This document shows, in pieces, positions 1 to 7,422 of a stretch of 55,183 nt of DNA. Source of the stretch: Bacteroidetes bacterium UBA6161 (GTDB lineage: Bacteria > Bacteroidota > Bacteroidia > NS11-12g > UBA955); assembly GCA_002422315.1 (NCBI GenBank), contig DIUJ01000039.1, positions 1-55,183 on the forward strand. The letters are read 5' to 3'. A model generated the notes under the pieces. It saw only the letters and a list, made by a program, of their open reading frames with translations, was not told where the DNA came from and did no database searches. The stretch's first letter is position 1. Every line of letters begins with the position of its first letter. The position numbers were made by a program, and so were the translations under genes.

Positions 1-687
1 GAAGCCATAACTTGGTTTTTTGATAGCGTTGAAGAAGGGATTATTTTAGAAGATGATTGTCTGCCAATTGTAGACTTTTTTACTTTCTGTGATACTATGT
101 TGAATCAATACAGAAACAATCCACAAGTAGGTCATATTTCTGGGGCAAGCTTTATAGAATCCAAACCCAGCAGTGAGTACAACCACTATTTAAGTAGCCT
201 TGGCTATATTTGGGGTTGGGCATGTTGGAAAAAAACTTGGGATAAATATGTACTAGACCCATTAGCAGAAGAAAAAGTGGAGTGGAGTTCGCTTCCAGGG
301 AATTTCTTCCAAAAAATGTATTGGTACAACAATTTAGCTCAAATTCATCTAGGAAAATTAAATACTTGGGATTTTCAACTTCAGTATTGTCTTTGGAAAA
401 ATAAATTTATGAGTGTAGTTTGCGTAAATAATTTGGTAAAAAATATTGGATTTGACGAGAGGGCAACACATACAACCCAAGCGATTGAGAAATATATTGT
501 AGACACCACTCCTATTGAAAATATGTCCTTTAAGGCTATGCCTGAAGAGATTGCACAAGAGATGGTGCATCAAGCAATGCAAACGCTTTTTTCGAGAAAC
601 AAGGTTATTGTAACCTTAAAGTTTTTTAAAAATAAACTTTCAATCTGGAAATTGAAACTATTCCAAACAGATAACGCAAAAGTATAG
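1..687 (+). CDS. Glycosyltransferase, GT-A type, HlpA-like (5' end outside window)
   Basis: The reading frame is open from base 1, so the start lies upstream; 228 codons are visible. The first visible residues include a strand followed by ILEDDC (codons 15-20), the acidic metal/nucleotide-sugar site of GT-A fold transferases. Further on there are aromatic-rich stretches (GYIWGWACWKKTWDKY) and WDFQLQYCLWKN, as in proteins annotated as hemolytic protein HlpA-like or nucleotide-diphospho-sugar transferase. Its likely role is sugar transfer in surface polysaccharide synthesis, which fits wecB 34 bases downstream. The family is inferred from motifs; donor and acceptor cannot be told. The first internal ATG (base 97) lies after the acidic motif and is not the true start. 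Confidence 0.7.
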   Translation, partial: EAITWFFDSVEEGIILEDDCLPIVDFFTFCDTMLNQYRNNPQVGHISGASFIESKPSSEYNHYLSSLGYIWGWACWKKTWDKYVLDPLAEEKVEWSSLPGNFFQKMYWYNNLAQIHLGKLNTWDFQLQYCLWKNKFMSVVCVNNLVKNIGFDERATHTTQAIEKYIVDTTPIENMSFKAMPEEIAQEMVHQAMQTLFSRNKVIVTLKFFKNKLSIWKLKLFQTDNAKV

Positions 688-707
688 TACAATCCATAAA
701 AACTTTA

Positions 708-715
708 TAGTTTTG
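708..715 (+). promoter_or_regulatory. Bacteroidota -7 box (TAGTTTTG) just upstream of wecB
   Basis: TAGTTTTG fits the TAnnTTTG -7 consensus used by the Bacteroidota primary sigma factor. It lies only seven bases before the wecB ATG, which would give a nearly leaderless transcript, and no clear TTG -33 element is placed correctly. It may be fortuitous. Confidence 0.3.
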
Positions 716-721
716 CGCAGC

Positions 722-1792
722 ATGCAAAAAGTACTCACTATCATAGGGGCAAGGCCTCAGTTTATAAAAGCCGCTCCCCTTAGCAAAGCATTTGCTAGTA
801 ATTCTCATGTAGAAGAAATTATTGTTCATACCGGACAGCACTTTGACCCCAATATGTCAGAAATCTTCTTTTCGCAAATGGGAATCCCAAAGCCTAAATA
901 TTCTCTTAGCATTCATAGTTTAGGACATGGTGCCATGACAGGAAGAATGCTTGAAGAAATTGAAAAAATAATTTTGGAAGAAAAGCCTCATGTAGTACTT
1001 GTTTTTGGCGACACAAACTCCACATTAGCCGGTGCCCTAGCAGCCAAAAAACTACATGTAAAGGTTGCACACGTAGAAGCAGGACTTAGAAGTTTTAATA
1101 TGAGAATGCCTGAGGAAGTAAATAGGATTTTAACAGATAGAATATCAGACTATTTGTTTTGTCCTACCCAAACAGCCGTGAACAATTTAATGATGGAAGG
1201 ATATGAAAAAATAAATTGTTCTATAGTTCAAACTGGAGATATTATGTTAGATGCAATGACCATGTTTATGGAATTTGCTCCTGGAATAGATTATGTTCGT
1301 TCTATTACCTCCGGAAAATATGCACTATGTACAATTCATAGAGCAGAAAATACAGACAATATAGAAAGGCTGAGAAGTATAGTAGAAGCGCTAAATGTGT
1401 TGAATGAAACCATAGATATTGTTGTGCCATTGCACCCAAGAACCTTCAAAATATTGAAAACAAACAATATACATGTTGCTTTTAAATGTATAGAACCCGT
1501 GGGGTATTTTGAAATGTTATCGTTATTAAAACATTGCGAAATTGTTCTTACCGATAGCGGAGGTCTTCAAAAAGAAGCCTATATGAGTGGTAAATTCTGT
1601 GTTACTCTAAGAGATGAAACAGAATGGGTAGAACTTATAGAAAATGATGTGAATGTATTGGTTGGGGCAGATAAAAGTAAAATAATAGCAGCTACAAGTA
1701 AAATGCTTCACAGGGTATTTGACAACAAAGCGCAGCTATACGGAAATGGAAATACGGCAATACAAATTGTAGATTCTTTATCTACGCTTTAG
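722..1792 (+). CDS. wecB: UDP-N-acetylglucosamine 2-epimerase (non-hydrolysing)
   Basis: 356 residues. It interconverts UDP-GlcNAc and UDP-ManNAc in the cytoplasm, supplying ManNAc-type sugars for surface polysaccharide. Family hallmarks are visible in order: IIGARPQFIKAAPL at the N-terminus, HTGQHFDPNMSEIFF, VFGDTNSTLAGALAA, HVEAGLRSFNMRMPEEVNR, CTIHRAENTDN, PLHPRT and TDSGGLQKEAY near the C-terminus. Length is normal for the family. I chose the ATG at 722; a TTG three codons earlier is possible but adds nothing conserved. The gene follows a glycosyltransferase on the same strand and is convergent with the channel gene. Confidence 0.95.
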   Translation: MQKVLTIIGARPQFIKAAPLSKAFASNSHVEEIIVHTGQHFDPNMSEIFFSQMGIPKPKYSLSIHSLGHGAMTGRMLEEIEKIILEEKPHVVLVFGDTNSTLAGALAAKKLHVKVAHVEAGLRSFNMRMPEEVNRILTDRISDYLFCPTQTAVNNLMMEGYEKINCSIVQTGDIMLDAMTMFMEFAPGIDYVRSITSGKYALCTIHRAENTDNIERLRSIVEALNVLNETIDIVVPLHPRTFKILKTNNIHVAFKCIEPVGYFEMLSLLKHCEIVLTDSGGLQKEAYMSGKFCVTLRDETEWVELIENDVNVLVGADKSKIIAATSKMLHRVFDNKAQLYGNGNTAIQIVDSLSTL

Positions 1793-1816
1793 ACCCGAAT
1801 CTGTATTGTATAATCC

Positions 1817-2659
1817 TCATTTTGGGTTGTTGTTTTCATTTAACTGCATTCCACAATCTTTACAAAAACTAGCATGCTCCTCATGTCCTTCGGTCAAGCA
1901 ATTAGGGCATGTAACAGAGCCCTGCGAAGTGTTTTGGAACAATCCTGCTGTAATTATTCCTGTAGGGACTGCAATAATAGAATACCCTAAAATCATAATT
2001 AAGGATGCAATAATTTTTCCAAGGGGTGTAATAGGAGAAATATCCCCATAGCCTACAGTCGTGATTGTAACAATAGCCCAATAAATACTCTCAGGGATAC
2101 TTTTAAATCCAGGATTGGATTCGCTCTCTATAGCGTACATAATGGAACCTAAAAAGCAAACGGTAATAAATAGGAAGAGGAAGAAAACAAATATTTTTCT
2201 TCTGCTGTTAATCACAGAGTTCAACAAAATACTACTTTCCTTAATGTATTTTGTGAGTTTTAAAATTCTAAACATCCTTAATACTCTAAAGAGTCGCAAT
2301 ACGGTTAGATAATGAGTTCCTTTTATAAATAGGCCGATAAAAGTAGGAAGTATAGAAAATAAATCTATAAGTCCATACAGGCTAAATATATAGTTTATTG
2401 GTTTTTTAACACACCAAATTCTTAGCAAGTATTCCAGAGTAAAAACGGCAGTAAAGATTATCTCAATTGTTTGAAATTCATAAAAATAGTTGGAATGGAA
2501 AAAAGGGATAGTTTCAAGCATAGTTACCAATACACTTGTTACAATAAAAACAAGTAAGAATATGTCAAATAACTTACCAGAAGGATTATCAGACAAGAAA
2601 ACTATCTTAAATACTTTTTTTTTCCAAGAAGAAGAACCTGCTTTTTCTTTGTTAATCAT
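1817..2659 (-). CDS. Voltage-gated potassium channel-like ion transporter with C-terminal zinc ribbon
   Basis: 280 residues. Six membrane segments can be placed. A voltage-sensor-like S4 with regularly spaced arginines (RLFRVLRMFRILKL, residues 122-135) precedes the pore loop with selectivity filter TTVGYGD (200-206), diagnostic of K+ channels. Unusually, the short cytoplasmic tail ends in a CPNC...CKDC zinc-ribbon-like module (about 254-272). The start codon overlaps the stop of the upstream ABC transporter gene (ATGA, 2656-2659), so the two are translationally coupled and probably co-transcribed. K+ selectivity is inferred from the filter; what the metal-binding tail does is unknown. Confidence 0.88.
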   Translation of the reverse strand: MINKEKAGSSSWKKKVFKIVFLSDNPSGKLFDIFLLVFIVTSVLVTMLETIPFFHSNYFYEFQTIEIIFTAVFTLEYLLRIWCVKKPINYIFSLYGLIDLFSILPTFIGLFIKGTHYLTVLRLFRVLRMFRILKLTKYIKESSILLNSVINSRRKIFVFFLFLFITVCFLGSIMYAIESESNPGFKSIPESIYWAIVTITTVGYGDISPITPLGKIIASLIMILGYSIIAVPTGIITAGLFQNTSQGSVTCPNCLTEGHEEHASFCKDCGMQLNENNNPK

Positions 2660-4344
2660 ATTTTTACTTCTATGTTTTTTTCACTAAATGAATAGATAGT
2701 ATCGCAAATTTCTGCAACCTTAGGGTTGTGTGTACTAATACAAATAGTTTTGCCCTCTTGTTTCAACTTTTTTAAAGAGTGCAAAATTTTATCTGTACTT
2801 TCCGTATCTAAATTCGCTGTGATTTCATCTAGTAAATAAAGTTCGGAGTCTGCATAAATTGCCCTCGCAAGCATAAGCCTCTGTTTTTGTCCTTCCGACA
2901 ACTTAATTCCGCTTTCTCCTGTCTTTTTGTTTTCTAAATTTTCTTCAAACTCTTTTAATCCTGCAAGCAGAAGAGCCTGCTTTACTTTTTCTAGGTTTAA
3001 ATCTTGCTTGCTCCCAAAACAAATATTTTCTAACAAACTACCATCTAGAATGTAAGGATTTTGCCCTATGTAAGCTACTTTCGATTTCCAGCAGTTTATA
3101 GTCTCTTCCCCTAGTTTGGTTCCATCTATATGTATAGACCCTATATAATTTGTTTTTTGACCACTTAAAACTTTTAATAAGGAGGATTTTCCAGAGCCAG
3201 ATTTCCCTACCAAGGCATTTAAACTCCCTTTTTCAATTTGAATGTTTATATTTTCTAGTATTGGCAGGGTGTCGTCGTTGTAGCGAATCCCAAAGTTGAC
3301 TAAAACAATATTCCGTTTTAATTGAATAGATTCTTCCAAATTACTTTTCGGGTCGAATAAGCTAAAATTCCGAAGCATAATCTCATAAATATTCAATTGT
3401 ACCAGATTGAGTTGAATTCTATTTATCGCAGGAATTATTCTAAAAACAGCCAATGCAAAAAGGGTTGCCATAACTAAAAAAGTATCTGCATTGCCTTTAG
3501 TAGCTAGGCTGTAATATAGCATAAATATTAATGCAAGTATGCTTAGTAATTCATTTACCCTAAACGGAATGGTTTTATAGAAATTACCTAAGAGCTCTCC
3601 TTTGCTCATGTTTAAGATTTTTTCCCCTACTATTTCACTTAAGTGATCTTGTTCTTTACCTTCGGGGTATTCTAAAAGACCACTAAGACCAATATTTAGT
3701 TTTTCAAATAAATCTTTACGATTTCTTGCATTTGTTTCGCCTACTTTGGAACTTCTACCTTTCATTTTTTTAAGTATTACTAAGCCACTTAGTCCAATGA
3801 GCAAAAACATGCCTATACTTAATAAAGGGTCTACCCACATGAGTGCAATGGTTAGAATTATAACTATAAAACTTTCCTGAATAAGTGCAAAAAGAGGCAA
3901 GAAAACCCCCATTCCAATATGTAATGGCTCGAAATATACTTTTTCCATAATCCCAGAACTTCCTTTTTCTATCTTTTGGTCATGGTTAGAACCAAGTATT
4001 TTTCTAAGGTTATTTTGAGACAAAAAAGAGATAAAACTACTACAAACCGTTATTTGATAACGATTGATATAAAACGCATACCATAATTTTAGCAAGTAAA
4101 AAATAAGGATAATGCTTAAAACAGCTGGGGTATGATTTTGTAAAATATCTGGTAACGGTATAAAGGAAACACTGCTTTGCATAAAGCCGAGAAGTAGCGG
4201 CGCCAATATGGCTAGTCCAATAAAGTCTAAAATAGAAAGGAAGATTAGGCCAAGTAATAAATAAACAGATTTTTTATGAAGAGTAACAGGCAGTATGTGT
4301 TTAAGATTTTTGAAAATTCCATACCAGCCTAGTAGGTTTGTCAT
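2656..4344 (-). CDS. ABC exporter, fused permease and ATPase
   Basis: 562 residues. The N-terminal half (about 25-320) is an exporter-type membrane domain with roughly six hydrophobic helices; the C-terminal half is a nucleotide-binding domain with Walker A VGKSGSGKS (379-387), Q-loop YIGQNPYIL, signature LSEGQ (482-486, where LSGGQ is usual), Walker B LYLLDE (503-508) and H-loop STHNP. It would work as a homodimer or heterodimer in the inner membrane; substrate unknown, with lipid, glycan or peptide all possible. Its 3' end overlaps the channel gene by four bases. Position next to polysaccharide genes hints at envelope export but does not prove it. Confidence 0.9.
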   Translation of the reverse strand: MTNLLGWYGIFKNLKHILPVTLHKKSVYLLLGLIFLSILDFIGLAILAPLLLGFMQSSVSFIPLPDILQNHTPAVLSIILIFYLLKLWYAFYINRYQITVCSSFISFLSQNNLRKILGSNHDQKIEKGSSGIMEKVYFEPLHIGMGVFLPLFALIQESFIVIILTIALMWVDPLLSIGMFLLIGLSGLVILKKMKGRSSKVGETNARNRKDLFEKLNIGLSGLLEYPEGKEQDHLSEIVGEKILNMSKGELLGNFYKTIPFRVNELLSILALIFMLYYSLATKGNADTFLVMATLFALAVFRIIPAINRIQLNLVQLNIYEIMLRNFSLFDPKSNLEESIQLKRNIVLVNFGIRYNDDTLPILENINIQIEKGSLNALVGKSGSGKSSLLKVLSGQKTNYIGSIHIDGTKLGEETINCWKSKVAYIGQNPYILDGSLLENICFGSKQDLNLEKVKQALLLAGLKEFEENLENKKTGESGIKLSEGQKQRLMLARAIYADSELYLLDEITANLDTESTDKILHSLKKLKQEGKTICISTHNPKVAEICDTIYSFSEKNIEVKI

Positions 4345-4486
4345 TGTACTATAATTGTTTAATTATCTCTGCGAAATTAACCATACCCTATTAAAAAAAA
4401 AATTTATAATTATCTATAGTGTAAAATAAAAGTATTTAGTCTTCGTTTTTAAATTCATAACCCATATTATAAAAAGGAGAAAGTAT

Positions 4487-5317
4487 ATGAAAAAGTTCTT
4501 ATTAATGATTACGGCACTGTTTTTTAGTAGTTTATCTGTCTTATCTCAAGCTATAAGTTTAGAGGAGGCAATAAAACGAAACATAATAACCTACAGTATA
4601 GAAGGATTGTCAGGAGATGATATCCCTCAAGGCTCTTCGTCTCATTATGGCAAATGCTTAACAACCACAATACGGAACCATAGTGCTTCCGCGGTAGCTA
4701 TAAAGATAGAAAGTGGGAGATTTCTTCAGCCCCAAGATACCAATGTACAGCGTATGCTAATTACCAAAACCAGCATTATACGCATAGAACCTAAGAAATC
4801 AACTACACAAAAGTTGTATGCAATGTGTAGTCAGTCGAGTAAGGCTTCGCCGAGTAAAAACAACCGTTTTAAAAATGGCAAGCTTGCAGATGCTCCTTTA
4901 TTGAAACTAGCTAAGATAATTGAAAAAAATAACTACCACAATTCCACGGGACAAGATGCGGTATGGGCAATAGCAAATGGGAAAGATATGGGTTATAAAA
5001 AAGCAAAAAATCAAGCTGAAAGAGAAATATTTGGCCATGTACAAAATACTTTTAAAAGTAAAAATGTAGATACATACAATGGAATGACACTAAAAATTGG
5101 TTTTGAAATTCAACTTCAAAAAACATCTGAGGTAAGTATTAAGATATTTGATGAATTTGGCAAATGCTTAAAAACATTAAGGCCTAGTGCTTCTTACACC
5201 CAGGGGAACCATGATTTTGAGTTTTGGATACGGGAAACAGATTTTATACCAGGCAAATACAAAGCAGTTTTATTTGTAGATGGGAGGTCTGTAAATAAAC
5301 AAGATTTTGAGTTATGA
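4487..5317 (+). CDS. Exported protein of unknown function with FlgD/T9SS-like C-terminal beta domain
   Basis: 276 residues. A clear signal peptide (MKKFLLMITALFFSSLSVLS, cleavage around residue 20) is followed by a domain with the motif GRFLQPQD (about 78-85) and an alpha-helical stretch containing GQDAVWAIANGKD. The last 70 residues (VSIKIFDEFGKCL ... PGKYKAVLFVDG) look like the Ig-like fold seen in FlgD and in T9SS type A sorting domains, although the protein ends without the basic tail typical of the latter. I do not recognise the central family. An RBS-like AAAAGGAGAAAG lies just before the ATG. lpxH follows 31 bases downstream and may be co-transcribed. Confidence 0.75.
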   Translation: MKKFLLMITALFFSSLSVLSQAISLEEAIKRNIITYSIEGLSGDDIPQGSSSHYGKCLTTTIRNHSASAVAIKIESGRFLQPQDTNVQRMLITKTSIIRIEPKKSTTQKLYAMCSQSSKASPSKNNRFKNGKLADAPLLKLAKIIEKNNYHNSTGQDAVWAIANGKDMGYKKAKNQAEREIFGHVQNTFKSKNVDTYNGMTLKIGFEIQLQKTSEVSIKIFDEFGKCLKTLRPSASYTQGNHDFEFWIRETDFIPGKYKAVLFVDGRSVNKQDFEL

Positions 5318-5348
5318 ATTAACAAAAAAAACGCAATTTTGAGGCGTT

Positions 5349-6116
5349 TTGAACCAAACAGATAAAAAAATATATTTTGCCTCCGATTTTCATCTTGGAC
5401 TAAGAGGAGAAGACAAAGATTTTTCTAGAGAAAAATTGATTGTTCGTTGGCTAGATAATATTCAAAATGATGCGTCTGAGATTTTTTTTCTAGGAGATGT
5501 TTTTGATTTTTGGTTTGAGTATAAAACAGTAGTACCAAAGGGCTATATTCGCTTGCTAGGCAAACTTGCAGAATTGTCTGACAAGGGGATTAAATTGTAT
5601 TTTTTTAAAGGCAACCACGATATGTGGATGTTTGACTATCTTAAAATACAATTAAATGCAGATATAATTTCAAACGAATTAGTGATAGAAAGAAATGGCC
5701 TTAAAATATATCTTCACCATGGGGATGGTTTGGGTCCCGGGGATAAGTCGTATAAGTTTTTAAAAGTTCTTTTTAGAAGTTCAATATGCCAGTGGTTTTT
5801 TGCTAGGCTGCACCCAAATTTTGGAATAGGACTTGCTAGTTTTTTGTCTAGGTCTAGCAGGCAAAGAAACTATCGTTCCGATTTAAAATATCTTGGAGAC
5901 GACAAAGAATTTCTTACTCTTTTTGCCAAGAACAAGTTAGCAGAAACACATTACGATTATTTTATCTTTGGCCACAGGCACCTTCCCTTACAAATCACTT
6001 TAAGCCCTCAAAGCAAATATATAAATTTAGGAGAATGGGTCACTCATTTTACGTATGCAGAATTAAGCAGTAAAGACATACAACTGAAAACATTTACTGG
6101 AAATATATGGGCATAA
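5349..6116 (+). CDS. lpxH: UDP-2,3-diacylglucosamine pyrophosphatase (TTG start)
   Basis: 255 residues. It hydrolyses UDP-2,3-diacylglucosamine to lipid X and UMP in lipid A synthesis, at the inner membrane. Metallophosphoesterase motifs occur in order: FASDFHLG (10-17), FLGDVFDFW (48-56), FKGNHD, HHGDG and FGHRH, which are the two-metal ligands. Length fits the LpxH family. The start must be TTG at 5349: an in-frame TGA sits at 5340-5342 and the first metal-binding motif begins ten codons after the TTG, so no ATG is available. A perfect hairpin terminator follows 29 bases after the stop. Confidence 0.9.
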   Translation: MNQTDKKIYFASDFHLGLRGEDKDFSREKLIVRWLDNIQNDASEIFFLGDVFDFWFEYKTVVPKGYIRLLGKLAELSDKGIKLYFFKGNHDMWMFDYLKIQLNADIISNELVIERNGLKIYLHHGDGLGPGDKSYKFLKVLFRSSICQWFFARLHPNFGIGLASFLSRSSRQRNYRSDLKYLGDDKEFLTLFAKNKLAETHYDYFIFGHRHLPLQITLSPQSKYINLGEWVTHFTYAELSSKDIQLKTFTGNIWA

Positions 6117-6144
6117 AGCATTTACATATTTTTCCCTAAATAAA

Positions 6145-6176
6145 AAAAGAGGATAGTACTTAAACTATCCTCTTTT
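6145..6176. terminator. Bidirectional hairpin terminator after lpxH
   Basis: A perfect 13-bp stem (6145-6157 with 6164-6176) has a six-base loop. The stem ends in AAAA on the left and TTTT on the right, so it could work from either side. Between here and the rpoD terminator (6180-6374) I see no gene. Confidence 0.8.
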
Positions 6177-6374
6177 GAGCATTTTTCAAATAAATACCTG
6201 CATTAAAATTTCCATGTCTCAAATTTTCTCCTCGGTATATAAAGGCATGAGTCATATGTTCCCGGTAAAAAGACCTAGGTAGTTTTCCCAAAATTATACA
6301 TAGGTTTTTCTAGTGTATATTTTGAAGAATATAAGAGGAAGAAAACAAGTTATAAGAAGATAGATTTTTAAATA

Positions 6375-6402
6375 AAAAAGGAGCTTTGAAAAGCTCCTTT
6401 TT
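6375..6402 (-). terminator. Intrinsic terminator of rpoD
   Basis: AAAAAGGAGCTT (6375-6386) pairs perfectly with AAGCTCCTTTTT (6391-6402) around a TGAA loop, two bases past the rpoD stop. Read on the minus strand the 3' arm is U-rich. Confidence 0.85.
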
Positions 6403-6404
6403 AT

Positions 6405-7268
6405 TTATCCTAAATAAGATTTTAAGATTTTACTTTTTGATGATTTTCTTAGTCTACGTAAAGCTTTTTCTTTTATTTGCCTCACTCTTTCGCGTGTAAG
6501 TCCTACTTTCTCGCTTATATCTTCTAAGGTATGGGCTGGTCCTCCGTCCAATCCATAGTAATATTTTAAAACATCTCTCTCTTTTTCTGAAAGAGTGCTT
6601 ATTACTCTATTTATTTCTTTTTGAAGAGATTCGTTTAGCAATGGAGAGTCTGGATCTGGTTCGTCGTTTTGGTCTAACACCCCAAGCAGTGTATTGTCTT
6701 CTCCTTCTGTAAGAGGTGCATCAATAGAAAGATGTCTTCCAGAAGATTTTAGGGCATTTTCTACTTCGCTTATAGAAACATCTAATTCTTTTGCAATCTC
6801 TTCAGCGGTGGGTTCTCTTTCTAATTCTTGCTCTAATTTTGCCGCTGCTGCAGAAATCCTGCCAATAGAGCCAACTTTGTTTAAAGGTAATCTTACTATC
6901 CTAGATTGATCAGCCAATGCTTGTAAAATAGATTGACGAATCCACCATACAGCATAAGATATAAACTTAAATCCTCTGGTTTCGTCAAACCTTTTTGCTG
7001 CTTTAATTAGTCCGAAGTTGCCTTCGTTTATTAAGTCTCCTAATGTAAGTCCTTGGTTTTGATATTGCTTAGAAACAGAAACCACAAATCTTAGATTCGC
7101 ATTTACAAGTTTCTCTAATGCCCTTTGGTCGCCTTCTCTAATTCTTCTTGCCAACTCCACTTCCTCTTGGGCATCAATCATCGAAACCTTGCTGATTTCG
7201 TTCAAATACTTGTCTAATGACTTGTTTTCGCGATTGGTAAACTGTTTGCTAATTTTAAGCTGTCTCAT
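6405..7268 (-). CDS. rpoD: RNA polymerase primary sigma factor, Bacteroidota type
   Basis: 287 residues, the short form typical of Bacteroidota housekeeping sigma, lacking the long region 1.1 of enterobacterial RpoD. Region 1.2 starts at MRQLKISKQFTNRE; region 2 contains NLRFVVSVSKQYQNQGLTLG and GFKFISYAVWWIRQSI (core binding, -10 recognition and melting); region 3 holds RLPLNKVGSIGRI; region 4 is a helix-turn-helix, TLEDISEKVGLTRERVRQIK (residues 252-271), for -33 recognition. A well-formed promoter lies about 63 bases upstream and a terminator immediately downstream, so it is probably monocistronic. Confidence 0.96.
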   Translation of the reverse strand: MRQLKISKQFTNRENKSLDKYLNEISKVSMIDAQEEVELARRIREGDQRALEKLVNANLRFVVSVSKQYQNQGLTLGDLINEGNFGLIKAAKRFDETRGFKFISYAVWWIRQSILQALADQSRIVRLPLNKVGSIGRISAAAAKLEQELEREPTAEEIAKELDVSISEVENALKSSGRHLSIDAPLTEGEDNTLLGVLDQNDEPDPDSPLLNESLQKEINRVISTLSEKERDVLKYYYGLDGGPAHTLEDISEKVGLTRERVRQIKEKALRRLRKSSKSKILKSYLG

Positions 7269-7330
7269 AGTTTGATTTTAGTATCCTTTTTTCGTTTTAT
7301 TCTTTTGTGTAATATACGGCAAAAAGTCTG

Positions 7331-7362
7331 CAAAATTAAACAAAAAAATGGAGAAAGTCAAA
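7331..7362 (-). promoter_or_regulatory. Promoter of rpoD (TTTG-N20-TAATTTTG)
   Basis: On the minus strand TTTG (7362-7359) and TAATTTTG (7338-7331) are separated by 20 bases, matching the Bacteroidota -33/-7 consensus. Transcription would start about seven bases further on, leaving a leader of roughly 55 bases before the ATG at 7268. Confidence 0.65.
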
Positions 7363-7422
7363 TTTATTGTTATTGTCTTGGCAGCTATCCCTTGTATTAT
7401 CTTCAACACACAACTGCAAAAA

